Below are positions 39,951 to 49,935 of a DNA stretch of 64,000 bases, in pieces (the stretch's first letter is position 1; each line of letters opens with the position of its first letter). The stretch covers positions 3,162,001 through 3,226,000 of the forward strand of contig NZ_AP022590.1 of NCBI RefSeq assembly GCF_010731775.1. Reading direction: 5' to 3'. The position numbers were made by a program, and so were the translations under genes. The DNA comes from Mycobacterium mantenii. Lineage in GTDB: Bacteria > Actinomycetota > Actinomycetes > Mycobacteriales > Mycobacteriaceae. The notes beneath the pieces are model-generated. The model was not told the origin of the DNA. It worked only from the letters and a program-made list of their open reading frames with translations, and made no database searches.

Positions 39951-41150
39951 ATGACGATGCCGAACAGCAAGCCCGCTAAGCCACTTGACGGCTTTCGGGT
40001 GCTCGACTTCACCCAGAACATCGCCGGGCCGTTGGCCGGACAGGTGCTGGCCGACCTGGGTGCCGAGGTCATCAAGATCGAGGCGCCCGTCGGTGAGGCG
40101 GCCCGGCACATCACCGCGGTGCTGCCCGGACGCCCACCGCTGGCCACCCTGTTCCTTCCCCACAATCGGGGCAAGAAGTCGGTGATGGCGGACCTGCGCA
40201 GCGACGATGCCAAGCAGCAGATTTTGCGCCTGGTCGATACGGCAGACGTTGTGCTGGAAGGGTTCCGGCCGGGCGTGATGGAACGCATGGGCCTGGGACC
40301 CGAGGAGCTGCAATCCCGCAATCCCAAGCTCATCTACGCGCGCCTTTCCGCCTACGGCGGCAACGGCCCGGAGGGCAGCCGGCCGGGCGTCGACCTGATG
40401 GTCGCCGCCGAGTCGGGCATGACCACCGGGATGCCCACGCCCACCGGCAAACCCCAGATCATCCCGTCCCAACTCGTCGATGCCGCCAGCGGCCACGTGC
40501 TGGCGCAGGCGGTGCTGGCCGCGCTGCTCAACCGTGAACGCCACGGGGTCGCCGACGTGGTGCGGGTCGCCATGTATGACGTCGCGGTCAGCCTGCAGGC
40601 CAGTCAGCTGACCATCCACCTGAACAAGCCGAGCGACGCCCCCAAGCCAGACGCGGCGCCAAAGCCCAAGCGGCGCAAGGGCGTTGGGTTCGCCACCCAA
40701 CCGTCGGATGCCTTCAAGGCCGCCGACGGCTACCTGGTGATCAGCGCCTACGTGCCCAAGCACTGGGACAAGCTGTGCGAGATCATCGGCCGGCCCGACA
40801 TGCGCGACGACGAGCGGTTCGTCGACCAGCGCGCGCGGGCGCTCAACTATCCCGAGCTGACCGAGGAACTCGAGAAGGCGCTGGCCGCCAAGACCGCGGA
40901 CGAATGGGTCCGGCTGCTACAGGAGGGCGGCGTGATGGCCTGCCACGCCTACACCTGGAAGCAGGTGGTCGGCACCGCGCTGTTCGCCGAGAACGAGCTG
41001 GCCCTCCCGGTCGGCGAGGGCGCGGACGCGGTCACCGTAATCCGCACTCCGGCACGCTATTCCAGCTTCGACGCAGCCGCCACCGAACCCCCGCCGGCCC
41101 TCGGCCAGCACACCGAGGAGTATCTGGGCGCACCGCAGCCCGCACCTTGA
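39951..41150 (+). CDS. Family III CoA transferase
   Basis: 399 residues, orthologue of Rv3272. CaiB/BaiF fold: LDGFRVLDFTQNIAGPLAGQVLADLGAEVIKIE at the N-terminus, LFLPHNRGKKSVMADL, and the catalytic-Asp loop GSRPGVDLMVAAESG. Members move CoA between carboxylic acids without an external energy source; the substrate is unknown. Preceded by AGGAAGG and 27 bp downstream of the methyltransferase, so they may be cotranscribed. Convergent with pknD, 4 bp between stops. Confidence 0.92.
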   Translation: MTMPNSKPAKPLDGFRVLDFTQNIAGPLAGQVLADLGAEVIKIEAPVGEAARHITAVLPGRPPLATLFLPHNRGKKSVMADLRSDDAKQQILRLVDTADVVLEGFRPGVMERMGLGPEELQSRNPKLIYARLSAYGGNGPEGSRPGVDLMVAAESGMTTGMPTPTGKPQIIPSQLVDAASGHVLAQAVLAALLNRERHGVADVVRVAMYDVAVSLQASQLTIHLNKPSDAPKPDAAPKPKRRKGVGFATQPSDAFKAADGYLVISAYVPKHWDKLCEIIGRPDMRDDERFVDQRARALNYPELTEELEKALAAKTADEWVRLLQEGGVMACHAYTWKQVVGTALFAENELALPVGEGADAVTVIRTPARYSSFDAAATEPPPALGQHTEEYLGAPQPAP

Positions 41151-41154
41151 GGCC

Positions 41155-43149
41155 TCACGGCGTCAGCTTGACCACCCGGTCGTTGCCGCGGTCGGCGACG
41201 TAGACGTTCCGGTCCTTGTCGACCGTCACCGCCAGGGGCGTGTTGAGTCCGGTGAACGGCACGACGGTCCCGGTGGTCGCGCCCTGAGGGTACTTGACGA
41301 CGTCGTTCTTGTCGTGCTCGGTGACGTAGACGGTGCCGCTGTTGTCCACGGCGATCCCCCACGGCACGGACAGGTCGTGAAATGGCAACTCCGAGGCGGT
41401 ATTCGACGCAGCGTCGAGCTTCACCACCCTGTTGTTGTCGGTGTCCGCGACGTAGACATTGCCCGCGGGATCGACGGCCACCCCGTCCGGGTTGTGGAGT
41501 CCGTTGAACGGCAGCACCGCCTGGGTCTTGGATCCCGCCGCCAGCTTCACCACCCTGCTGTTGCCGCGGTCGGCGACATACACGGCGCCCTGGCTGTCGA
41601 CGGCGACACCCTCCGGGTAGCTCAGGCCGCTGAACGGCAGCTCCTTCTGGCTGTTGGAGCCCGCGGACATGCTGATCACCCGGTTGTTGAAATCGGCAAC
41701 GTACACGGTGCCCGCGCCGTCGACGGCCAGGCCCTGCGGCTCGTAGAGCCCGTTGAACGGCAGCACCGTCGTGGCGTCCGAACCGGTCGTCAGCTTCACC
41801 GCCCGGCCATACATGCCCTCGCTGGTCACGTAAACGTTGCCGGCGCTGTCCAGCGCCACCCCGCCCGGAGACAAGCGAAAGTCAATGCCCTTGAACGGCA
41901 ACACACTTTGACCGCTCGCCTGCTTCGACGGCCCAGAGGATCCGGTGGACAGGTAGCCGATCACCGCCACGACGAAGGCGACCAGCGCGACGAGGGCGAT
42001 GGCCCCCACGATGATCCACTGTTTGCGTTTGCTGTCGCTCGGCGTGGCGGGGCGCCCGAAGTCCGGGGCGGGTCGATAGACGCGTCCGGAACCCGTTGGG
42101 GCGGCGCGGATCAACGACGGCGCACGGCCGGACCGGTCGATTCTGTTCGCCCCGTTCCCTCCCGTGGGCCACGGGCCCGCCACGGTGTCCGCGCTCGGCG
42201 ACGAGGCGAACGAACCCGCCTCGCGCGTCATGCGCGGATCGTTGGTCCCCGCGCCCAGGGCCGCGCTTTCCCCCTCGCGCAGAATGGTGGTCGCCTTCCG
42301 CTGCTCGGACGTGGTCAGCGCGTGATGGGCGGCGGCGGCGAATTCGCCTGCGGTGCGATAGCGCTCCTCGGGATTCTTGGCCATGCCCTTGGCGATCACC
42401 TGGTCCAAGGCGGGAGGAAACGCGCCGGGGCGCAATTGGCTGGGCGGCGCGGGCGTCTTCGTCAGATGCGCGGCGACCAGCCGTTCGACGGTATCGGCGC
42501 GGTATGGCGGCGAGCCGGTCAGGCACTCACTCAAAACACATGCGAGCGAATAGATGTCGACGCTGTGGGTGACGTCATCGTCGGTGAATCGTTCCGGGGC
42601 CATGTAGTAATAGGTTCCGATCGCGGTCCCGACCTGGGTCAGCCCCGGATCGGTCGCGGCCCGCGCGATGCCGAAGTCGGCCAGGTAGGCGAAGTCGCTG
42701 GGGGTGACCAGGATGTTCCCCGGGGTGACGTCGCGGTGCGTCACCCCGGTGGCGTGCGCGGCGTCCAGCGCGGCGGCGACCTGGCTGATAATGGCGACCG
42801 CGCGCGGCGCGGCCAACGGACCGTCGCGGCGCAACAGCGTGCCCAGGTCGACGCCGTCGACGAGGCGCATCTCGACATAGAACCGCCCGTCGATCTCGCC
42901 ATAATCGTGGATGGGCACCACGTGCGGCTCGGTCAGCCGCCCGGCGATGTCGGCCTCGCGCTGTAGCCGGGCACGGAACTCCGCGTTGCCGGTGAACTCC
43001 GGCGAGATCAGTTTCAGCGCCACCATGCGGCGCTTGCGGGTGTCCTCGGCCTCGTAAACCTCACCCATGCCGCCCTGGCGCAGAAGTCGCACCAGCCGGT
43101 AGGGGCCGAACCAGGAACCGACCCGCGAGGCCGGCCCGCTATCGCTCAC
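41155..43149 (-). CDS. pknD: Serine/threonine kinase PknD with extracellular NHL propeller
   Basis: 664 residues. Kinase domain at about 17-278: glycine loop LRQGGMGEVYEAE, K46 (MVALKL), catalytic HRD (138-140), N145, DFG (158-160), activation-loop threonines before YYYMAPERF. A proline/serine juxtamembrane part leads to one transmembrane helix (378-401), then a six-repeat beta-propeller outside the cell (repeats of GVAVDSAGNVYVTD type). PknD is known to sense the environment and to sit with the pst phosphate genes. GTG start at 43149 after AAAGGGG. It is directly downstream of pstS2 (21 bp). Confidence 0.97.
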   Translation of the reverse strand: MSDSGPASRVGSWFGPYRLVRLLRQGGMGEVYEAEDTRKRRMVALKLISPEFTGNAEFRARLQREADIAGRLTEPHVVPIHDYGEIDGRFYVEMRLVDGVDLGTLLRRDGPLAAPRAVAIISQVAAALDAAHATGVTHRDVTPGNILVTPSDFAYLADFGIARAATDPGLTQVGTAIGTYYYMAPERFTDDDVTHSVDIYSLACVLSECLTGSPPYRADTVERLVAAHLTKTPAPPSQLRPGAFPPALDQVIAKGMAKNPEERYRTAGEFAAAAHHALTTSEQRKATTILREGESAALGAGTNDPRMTREAGSFASSPSADTVAGPWPTGGNGANRIDRSGRAPSLIRAAPTGSGRVYRPAPDFGRPATPSDSKRKQWIIVGAIALVALVAFVVAVIGYLSTGSSGPSKQASGQSVLPFKGIDFRLSPGGVALDSAGNVYVTSEGMYGRAVKLTTGSDATTVLPFNGLYEPQGLAVDGAGTVYVADFNNRVISMSAGSNSQKELPFSGLSYPEGVAVDSQGAVYVADRGNSRVVKLAAGSKTQAVLPFNGLHNPDGVAVDPAGNVYVADTDNNRVVKLDAASNTASELPFHDLSVPWGIAVDNSGTVYVTEHDKNDVVKYPQGATTGTVVPFTGLNTPLAVTVDKDRNVYVADRGNDRVVKLTP

Positions 43150-43170
43150 CGTCGAGCCCCTTTCTTCTCG

Positions 43171-44271
43171 TCAGGAAATCGCATTGACCGCGCTCGACAG
43201 CTTCGTCGTGAACGAGCTGGGCAGCGGGATGGAACCGTACTGGTCCAAGCCGTCCTGGCCCGGACCGATCGCCGCCTGCATGAACGCCTTCACCGCCGCA
43301 CCGGTGGCCGCGTCGGGGTACTTCGAGCAGACGATCTCGTAGGTCGCCAGCACGATCGGGTAGGCGCCGGACTGTGTCGGCTTGTAAAAGGACGAGGTGT
43401 CCAGCACCAGGTCGTTGCCCTGCCCGCTGAAGGTCGCCCCGGCGATCGTCTTCTCGACGGCGTCCTTGGTGATGGGCACCGCGTCCGGGCCCGCCGACGT
43501 GATGATCGACGCCATGCTCAGCTGCTTACCCACAGCGAAGGACCACTCGTTGTAGGTGATCGACCCCTCGGTGTTCTGCAGCAGCGCGGAAGTGCCGTTG
43601 TTCCCGCTGGCGCCCTGCCCGACGCCGCCATTGAACGTCTCGCTGCCGCCCTTGCCCCAGGCGCCGTCGGACGCGCCATCGAGATACTTCTGAAAATTCG
43701 CAGTGGTACCGGATTTGTCACTGCGGAAGATGACCGTGATGGGCGTCGAGGGCAGGTTGAGGGCCGAGTTGATCGCCTTCAGCGCCGGATCGTCCCACTT
43801 GGTGATGGTGCCGTTGAAGATCTTAGCGACGGTCGGCCCATCCAGTTTCAGCCCGTTCACCCCGCTGAGGTGATAGGTGACGGCGATCGGTCCGAACACG
43901 GTGGGTAGATCCCAGGCCGGCGAACCGCACCGCTGCGCCGCCCGGTCGTTCTGGCCCGTGGAGGGGTCCAAGGGGACATCGGAACCGGCGAGGTCGGTCT
44001 GGTTGTTGACGAATTCCGTCACGCCGGCGCCGGACCCGTTCGCGTTGTAATCCAGCGTGTAGCCCGGGCAGGCGCGAACGTAGGCGTAGACGAATTGTTC
44101 GATCGCGTTCTGCTGCGCCGTCGAGCCGCTGTCTTTCAGCACCTTCTTGCCGCCGCAGTCCACCGGCGGCGCCTTGGCGCCGGACGAGTTCGAGTCGCCG
44201 CCGCATCCTGTCAGCGCCAGGGCCATGACGGCGACCAGGCCCAGTGCGACACCAGATCGAGCGAACCTCAC
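43171..44271 (-). CDS. pstS2: Phosphate-binding lipoprotein PstS2
   Basis: 366 residues. GTG at 44271 has GAAGGAG six bases upstream, and begins [25 protein letters not shown], a signal peptide with lipobox LTGC. The binding-protein core shows [46 protein letters not shown] and [13 protein letters not shown], the loops that bind phosphate. It delivers phosphate to the PstCA permease. Divergent from pstB; the region between (44272-44392) should control both directions. Confidence 0.96.
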   Translation of the reverse strand: MRFARSGVALGLVAVMALALTGCGGDSNSSGAKAPPVDCGGKKVLKDSGSTAQQNAIEQFVYAYVRACPGYTLDYNANGSGAGVTEFVNNQTDLAGSDVPLDPSTGQNDRAAQRCGSPAWDLPTVFGPIAVTYHLSGVNGLKLDGPTVAKIFNGTITKWDDPALKAINSALNLPSTPITVIFRSDKSGTTANFQKYLDGASDGAWGKGGSETFNGGVGQGASGNNGTSALLQNTEGSITYNEWSFAVGKQLSMASIITSAGPDAVPITKDAVEKTIAGATFSGQGNDLVLDTSSFYKPTQSGAYPIVLATYEIVCSKYPDAATGAAVKAFMQAAIGPGQDGLDQYGSIPLPSSFTTKLSSAVNAIS

Positions 44272-44339
44272 GAAACTCCTTCGATCGTCAACAAAAGTTA
44301 ACCAATCGCGAATATACAAACCCTTGACAAACAATAAGA

Positions 44340-44357
44340 GGTTACTGAGCGGTGAAC
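44340..44357. promoter_or_regulatory. Candidate PHO box (RegX3/PhoP-type direct repeat) between pstS2 and pstB
   Basis: Read on the minus strand: GTTCACC, four bases, AGTAACC, i.e. two direct repeats with an 11-bp period, the layout recognised by the phosphate-starvation regulator RegX3 in mycobacteria. It lies 36 bp upstream of the pstB start and 69 bp from the pstS2 start. Confidence 0.5.
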
Positions 44358-44392
44358 GCGCGCCGCGCGCAAACACGTAGCATCGGTTGTCA

Positions 44393-45237
44393 ATGCGTCG
44401 CAAACAACAAGTGCCCGCCGCAGTTGCGGTTCCTGTCGCCGATGATGGTGGCCAGCCCATGCGCGCGGTCGATTTGACCCTGGGATTCGGCCCCAAGACG
44501 GTCCTCGAGCAGGTCAGCCTCGACTTCCCCGCCCGCTCCGTCACCACCCTGCTGGGCCCGACCGGCTCGGGCAAGACCACCTTCCTGCGGACCCTGAACC
44601 GGATGAACGACAAGGTCTCCGGATTCCGGCACAGCGGTGATGTCCTGTTGGGCGGGCGCACCATCTTCGCCGACCGCGACCTGATGGAGTTTCGCCGCAG
44701 CGTCGGCATGCTGTTCCAGCGTCCCAATCCGTTCCCGATGTCGATCATGGACAACGTGGTGTCAGGCGTGCGCGCTCACAAGATGGTGCCGCGCAAGGAG
44801 TTCAAAAGCGTCGCCGAGGCCCGGCTCACCGAGGTCGGCCTCTGGGACGCGGTCAAGGATCGGCTCGGTGATTCACCGTTCCGGCTCTCTGGTGGCCAAC
44901 AGCAGTTGTTGTGCCTGGCCCGCGCGCTCGCCGTGGACCCGGAGGTGCTGTTGCTCGACGAGCCCACCTCCTCGCTGCCACCACGACCGAAAAGATCGAG
45001 GGACTCATCCGATCACTCGCCGACCGGCTGACCGTGGTCATGGTCACGCACGACCTCGCGCAGGCCGCCCGCACCGGCGACCGGACCGCCTTCTTTTTCG
45101 AGGGAAGGCTTGTCGAGGAGGGGCCGACCAAGCAGTTGTTTCTGTCGCCGAAGCATGAGGAGACTGTCCGCTACTTCGCGCCGTTCCGGCCGGCCGAGGG
45201 CTCCTCGCATACGGCCGGGGTCGCCGAAAGTCGATAG
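44393..45237 (+). pseudogene. pstB: Phosphate ABC transporter ATPase PstB, frameshifted
   Basis: The ATP-binding subunit of the Pst system. From ATG 44393 the frame contains Walker [10 protein letters not shown], the Q-loop [10 protein letters not shown], the signature LSGGQQQ and Walker B LLLDEPTSS. After CTG at 44975-44977 four bases are missing compared with the expected SALDP-TTTEK sequence; the frame then runs out at 45031 with unrelated residues. The proper sequence, from TTTEKIEGLIRSLADRLTVVMVTHD to the end at 45237, continues in another frame. The product would lack the D-loop aspartate and the H-switch histidine. Restoring four bases gives 282 residues. Could be a sequencing error; no programmed-shift signal is seen. 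Confidence 0.9.
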
Positions 45238-45273
45238 CGGGAGAGGGCCCACCGGAGAAGAGGAAGCGAGGAT

Positions 45274-46398
45274 GTGAAGGCTCGTCTGGGTACGCTGCTG
45301 GGCCTGGTGGCCATCGCGCCGCCGGCCTTGGGGATCGCGGCTTGCGGTTCGAAGGCGACGGGTGGCGCGGCGAGTACCGGGCCGACTGCCCGCAGCGTCG
45401 CCACCGCGCCGGCGGCGTCCACGATGGAGCTCTCGGAGACCGGCAGCACGCTGCTCTATCCCCTGATGAGCGAATGGGGCGCCGCCTATCGGGCGAAGTA
45501 CCCGAACGTCACTATCACCACCCAGGGCAGCGGCTCGGGCGCCGGGATCTCCCAGGTCGCGGCCGGGGCTGTCATCATCGGCGGCTCCGACGCCTACCTG
45601 TCCGAGGGCGACATGGCCGCGCACAAGGGCCTGATGAACATCGCGCTAGCCATCTCGGCGCAGCAGGTCAACTACAACCTGCCCGGTGTCCATCAGCACC
45701 TCAAGCTCAACGGCAAGGTGCTGGCCGCCATGTACCAGGGCACGATCAAAACCTGGAACGACCCGAAGATCGCCGGCATCAACCCCGGCCTGCAACTCCC
45801 CGATACCCCGGTGGTTCCGCTGCACCGCTCCGACGGCTCCGGCAGTACGTTTCAGTTCACCCAGTACCTGTCCAGGCAGGATCCCGATGGCTGGGGTCGC
45901 TCCCCCGGCTTCGGCACCACCGTCGCCTTTCCGGCGGTGCCGGGCGCGCTGGGCGAGAACGGCGACGGAGCCATGGTGACCGGCTGCGCCGCGAATCCCG
46001 GCTGTGTGGCCTACACCAGTATCGGCTCCCTCGACGAGGCAGACCGGCACGGGCTCGGCGAGGCCAAGCTGGGCAACGCCTCCGGCAGATACCTACTGCC
46101 GAAGGCCAAAAGCATTCAGGCCGCGGCCGCCGGCCTCGCCTCGAAAACCCCAGCAAACCAGGCGATCTCACTGATCAACGGCCCAGCCGCCGGCGGGTAC
46201 CCGATCGTCAACTACGAGTACGCGATCGTCAACGAAAACCAGCGCGACGGTGCCACCGCTCAGACCCTGCAGGCCTTCCTCCACTGGACGATCACCGACG
46301 GCAACAACGCCTCGTTCCTGGACAAGGTCCACTTCCAGCCGCTGCCGGCCGACGTGGCGAAGTCGTCGGACGCCCAAATCGCCAAGATCAGCGGATGA
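45274..46398 (+). CDS. pstS1: Phosphate-binding lipoprotein PstS1, copy 1
   Basis: 374 residues. GTG at 45274 after GAGAAGAGGAAG. Signal peptide with lipobox LGIAAC (Cys24). Core motifs: ETGSTLLYPLMSEWGAAY, TQGSGSGAGISQVAAGAV, SDAYLSEGD, HRSDGSGSTFQFTQYL. This is the PstS1 (38-kDa antigen) type, distinct from PstS2. It follows pstB by 36 bp and is followed 40 bp later by a second, damaged copy. Confidence 0.95.
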   Translation: MKARLGTLLGLVAIAPPALGIAACGSKATGGAASTGPTARSVATAPAASTMELSETGSTLLYPLMSEWGAAYRAKYPNVTITTQGSGSGAGISQVAAGAVIIGGSDAYLSEGDMAAHKGLMNIALAISAQQVNYNLPGVHQHLKLNGKVLAAMYQGTIKTWNDPKIAGINPGLQLPDTPVVPLHRSDGSGSTFQFTQYLSRQDPDGWGRSPGFGTTVAFPAVPGALGENGDGAMVTGCAANPGCVAYTSIGSLDEADRHGLGEAKLGNASGRYLLPKAKSIQAAAAGLASKTPANQAISLINGPAAGGYPIVNYEYAIVNENQRDGATAQTLQAFLHWTITDGNNASFLDKVHFQPLPADVAKSSDAQIAKISG

Positions 46399-46438
46399 GC
46401 ACCGTAACGCAAGGGACACCAAGGAAAGGGAGAAGACC

Positions 46439-47580
46439 GTGAAAGTTCGTATGAGTCGGTTGCTGGCGATGGCCGCGACGGCACCGTTGGTTTTCGGCAT
46501 GGCTGCGTGCGGTTCAAACTCGCAGAGCGGTTCGCCGAATCAGGGTGGCGGCGGACCGGTCGCGACGACCCCGGCGTCATCGCCGGTGACGTTGTCGGAG
46601 ACCGGCAGCACGCTGCTGTACCCGCTGTTCAACCTGTGGGGCCCCGCCTATCACGACAAGTACTCGAACGTCACGATCACCACCCAGGGCACCGGCTCCG
46701 GGACCGGGATCTCCCAGGCGGCGGCCGGGGCGGTCGCGGTCGGCGCCTCCGACGCCTACCTGTCCGAGGGCGACATGGCCGCGCACAAGGGGTTGATGAA
46801 CATCGCGCTGGCCATCTCGGCGCAGCAGGTCAACTACAACCTGCCCGGTGTCACCGAACACATCAAGCTGAACGGCAAGGTGCTGGCCGGGATGTACAAC
46901 GGCACTGTCAAAACCTGGAACGACCCGCAGATCACCGGGCTGAACCCCGGCGTGAATCTGCCCGCCACGCCGGTGGTTCCGCTGCACCGTTCCGACGGGT
47001 CCGGCGACACCTTCCTGTTCACCCAGTACCTGTCCAAGCAGGACCCCGACGGCTGGGGCCGCTCGCCCGGGTTCGGCACTCGCCCGGGTTCGGCACCACC
47101 GTCGAGTTCCCCGCCGTGCCCGGCGCGCTGGGTGAGAACGGCAACGGCGGCATGGTGACCGGCTGCGCCGACACCCCGGGCTGCGTGGCCTACATCGGCA
47201 TCAGCTTCCTCGACCAGGCCCAGCAAAAGGGGCTCGGTGAGGCGCAGCTGGCCAACGCCTCCGACAAGTACGTGCTGCCCGACGCCAAGAGCATTCAGGC
47301 CGCGGCCGCCGGCTTCGCCTCGAAAACCCCGGCGAATCAGGCGATCTCGCTGATCAACGGCCCGGCCGCCGACGGGTACCCGATCGTCAACTACGAGTAC
47401 GCCATCGTCAACAGTGGGCAGAAGGACGGCGCCACCGCCCAGACCCTGCAGGCGTTCCTGCACTGGGCGATCACCGACGGCAACAACGCCTCCTTCCTGG
47501 ACAAGGTTCACTTCCAGCCGCTGCCGGCCGAGGTCGCGAAGTCGTCGGACGCCCAGATCGCCAAGATCAGCGGCCAGTAG
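46439..47580 (+). pseudogene. pstS1: Phosphate-binding lipoprotein PstS1, copy 2, frameshifted
   Basis: GTG at 46439 with AAGGAAAGGGAGAAG upstream; signal peptide ending GMAAC. The sequence parallels copy 1 throughout (SDAYLSEGDMAAHKGLMNIAL is shared). At 47063-47096 a 17-bp unit is tandemly repeated, shifting the frame: the first frame ends uselessly at 47158, while GFGTTVEFPAVPGALGENG to the end at 47580 continues in the next frame. Without one 17-bp unit the gene would encode exactly 374 residues, like copy 1. So this is a recent lesion in a tandem duplicate, or an assembly error. Confidence 0.9.
47063..47096. repeat. pstS1: 17-bp perfect tandem duplication inside pstS1 copy 2
   Basis: TCGCCCGGGTTCGGCAC occurs twice head to tail (47063-47079 and 47080-47096). 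Copy 1 has a single equivalent (CTCCCCCGGCTTCGGCAC). Seventeen is not a multiple of three, so the gene is frameshifted. Confidence 0.97.
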
Positions 47581-47587
47581 GGATTCG

Positions 47588-48628
47588 GTGACCGACTTCG
47601 CGATGGGGGCTGCACTGCAGCGGATCCGTGGCGTGCGCCGCCCGGGTCTGGCCATCCGTTCCCTGGGTGCCGTGGGTGCGGTGGTTCCGCTGCTCGCGCT
47701 GGTGTTCGTGCTCGTGACCCTGCTGCTCGAGGCGCTGCCCGCGATCAGGGTCAACGGGCTGCACTTCTTTACCGCGACCGACTGGAACCCCGGCAACACG
47801 TATGGCGACGCCGTCGTCACCCGTGGCGTCCAACATCCGGTCGGCGCCTACTACGGGGCGTTGCCGCTGATCGTCGGGACCCTGGCGACCTCGGCGATCG
47901 CCCTGATCATCGGGGTACCGGTGTCGATCGGGGCCGCGCTGGTGATCGTGGAGCGGTTGCCGAAGCGTCTCGCGTCGGCCATCGGGATGGTGCTCGAACT
48001 GCTCGCCGGCATCCCCAGCGTCGTCGTCGGCCTGTGGGGCGCAATGACGTTCGGGCCGTTCATCGCCCACTACGTGGCTCCGGTGATCGCCCGCAACGCC
48101 CCCGACGTGCCGGTGCTGAGCTACTTCCGCGGCAACACCGGTAACGGCGAGGGCTTGTTGGTGTCCGGCCTGGTGCTGGCGGTGATGGTCATTCCCATCA
48201 TCGCCAGCACCACCCGCGACCTGATCCGGCAGGTGCCCGTGTTGCCCCGCGAGGGTGCCGTCGCACTGGGGATGACCGACTGGGAGTGCGCGCGGCGGGT
48301 CACCCTGCCGTGGGTGTCGAGCGGCATCGTCGGCGCCGTCGTGCTCGGGCTCGGGCGCGCATTGGGCGAGACGATGGCCGTCGCCATGGTGTCGGGCGCG
48401 GTGCTGGGCGCGATGCCCACCAACATCTACGCGACGATGACCACCATCGCCGCCACCGTTGTGTCGCAGCTGGATTCGGCGATGACCGACTTCACCGACT
48501 TCGCGGTGAAGACGCTTGCCGAGGTCTCCCTGGTGCTCATGGTGATCACGTTGCTGACCAACGTCGCGGCCCGCGCGATGGTGCGGCGGGTGTCGGGCAC
48601 GGCGCTGCCGGTGGGGCGGGGTATCTGA
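47588..48628 (+). CDS. pstC1: Phosphate ABC transporter permease PstC
   Basis: 346 residues, six or so transmembrane helices ([57 protein letters not shown]). The permease EAA-type loop is [23 protein letters not shown] with [15 protein letters not shown] after it. It forms the channel with PstA. GTG at 47588, 7 bp after the pstS1 copy-2 stop; 1 bp before pstA. Confidence 0.96.
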   Translation: MTDFAMGAALQRIRGVRRPGLAIRSLGAVGAVVPLLALVFVLVTLLLEALPAIRVNGLHFFTATDWNPGNTYGDAVVTRGVQHPVGAYYGALPLIVGTLATSAIALIIGVPVSIGAALVIVERLPKRLASAIGMVLELLAGIPSVVVGLWGAMTFGPFIAHYVAPVIARNAPDVPVLSYFRGNTGNGEGLLVSGLVLAVMVIPIIASTTRDLIRQVPVLPREGAVALGMTDWECARRVTLPWVSSGIVGAVVLGLGRALGETMAVAMVSGAVLGAMPTNIYATMTTIAATVVSQLDSAMTDFTDFAVKTLAEVSLVLMVITLLTNVAARAMVRRVSGTALPVGRGI

Positions 48629-48629
48629 C

Positions 48630-49478
48630 GTGGTCGGTACCCGACGCAAGGTCGTCAACGCGCTGTTCTGGGGCGCGTGCGTGTGCTGCCTGGCGGTGGT
48701 GGTCGTGCCGACGCTGTGGATGCTGATCGAGGTCGTCGGGCGTGCGTTACCGGTCTTCAAATGGAGTGTGTTGACCGAAAACACCCGCGGCAACGGTGGT
48801 GGCCTGCGCAACGCGATCGTCGGGACCGTCGTCGTCGGCGTCGGCGTCATGCTGGTCGGGGGCACCGTCAGCGTGTTGACCGGCATCTATCTCTCCGAAT
48901 TCGCCGGTGGCAGAATGCGTTCCGTTCTGCGCGGCGCCTACGAAATGCTGTCCGGCATCCCGTCGATCGTGCTCGGCTACGTCGGCTATCTGGCCCTGGT
49001 GGTGAAGTTCCACTGGGGGTTTTCCCTGGCGGCCGGGGTGCTGACGCTTTCGGCGATGAGCATTCCGTACATCGCCAAGGCCACCGAATCCGCGCTTGCA
49101 CAGGTGCCCACGTCCTACCGGGAGGGGGCAGAGGCGCTGGGGCTGCCGCTCGGTTGGACGCTGCGCAAAATCGTGCTCAAGTCGGCGATCCCCGGGATCG
49201 TCACCGGTCTGCTGGTGGCGCTCGCGCTGGCGGTCGGCGAGACGGCGCCGATGTTGTACACGGCGGGCTGGTCGAATTCGGTGCCGAGCGGAAAGCTCAC
49301 CGACTCACCGGTCGGCTACCTGACTTACCCGATCTGGACGTTCTACAACCTGCCCTCGAAGGCGGCTCGCAACCTGTCCTACGACGCGGCGTTCCTGCTG
49401 ATCGTGTTCGTGTTGCTGCTGATCATCCTCGGGCGCCTGATCACCTGGTTCGCACGGCGGCACTCGGAATCGCAATGA
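48630..49478 (+). CDS. pstA2: Phosphate ABC transporter permease PstA
   Basis: 282 residues, six hydrophobic segments. EAA loop [29 protein letters not shown] and [12 protein letters not shown] are family marks, as is [19 protein letters not shown] at 48630, one base after the pstC stop, so the two are coupled. Last gene of the pst block; convergent with the response regulator, 7 bp between stops. Confidence 0.96.
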   Translation: MVGTRRKVVNALFWGACVCCLAVVVVPTLWMLIEVVGRALPVFKWSVLTENTRGNGGGLRNAIVGTVVVGVGVMLVGGTVSVLTGIYLSEFAGGRMRSVLRGAYEMLSGIPSIVLGYVGYLALVVKFHWGFSLAAGVLTLSAMSIPYIAKATESALAQVPTSYREGAEALGLPLGWTLRKIVLKSAIPGIVTGLLVALALAVGETAPMLYTAGWSNSVPSGKLTDSPVGYLTYPIWTFYNLPSKAARNLSYDAAFLLIVFVLLLIILGRLITWFARRHSESQ

Positions 49479-49485
49479 CCCCCGG

Positions 49486-49935
49486 TTAGGCCCCGTTGCC
49501 TGGCAGCCGCACAACCTGAACGAAGAACTCGTCGATCTGACGGACGGCCTTCATGAATTGGTCCAGGTCAACGGGTTTGGTGACGTAGGCATTGGCGTGC
49601 AGTTTGTAGCTCTTCAGGATGTCCTCCTCGGCCGAGGAGGTGGTGAGCACCACGACGGGGATGCGAGCCAGGTCGGGGTCGGACTTGATCTTCTCCAGCA
49701 GCTGGCGGCCGTCGTATTTGGGCAGATTCAGGTCGAGCAGGATGAGGTCGGGCCGCGGCGCGTCGGCGAACTCACCGCGCCGGTAAAGGTAATTGAGGCC
49801 TTCCTCCCCGTCGTGGGCGACGTGGAGCCTGTTCTTGAGCTTGTTGTGCTCGAACGCTTCTCGGGTGATGAGCTCATCGCCCGGGTCATCCTCGACGAGC
49901 AGGATGTCGATTGCCCTGCCTTCCGGGGTGGTCAT
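49486..49935 (-). CDS. Single-domain response regulator (Rcp1-like)
   Basis: 149 residues, receiver domain only: acidic pair in ILLVEDDPGDELITREAF, phospho-acceptor Asp in LILLDLNLPKYDGRQLLEKI, Thr in VVLTTSSAEEDI, Lys in AYVTKPVDLDQF. This is the Rcp1 type that partners phytochrome-like histidine kinases and has no output domain. ATG at 49935 after GGAAGGAG overlaps the kinase stop (ATGA), so it is the last gene of a three-gene signalling operon. Confidence 0.92.
   Translation of the reverse strand: MTTPEGRAIDILLVEDDPGDELITREAFEHNKLKNRLHVAHDGEEGLNYLYRRGEFADAPRPDLILLDLNLPKYDGRQLLEKIKSDPDLARIPVVVLTTSSAEEDILKSYKLHANAYVTKPVDLDQFMKAVRQIDEFFVQVVRLPGNGA

Noticed and set aside
41314..42966. A 550-codon plus-strand frame opposite pknD
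   Set aside because: Antisense shadow with low-complexity R/G/H/D content; the kinase and propeller frame is clear.
44322..44360. TTGACA -35 box before pstB
   Set aside because: TTGACA is present at 44324, but no acceptable -10 hexamer follows at 16-18 bp.
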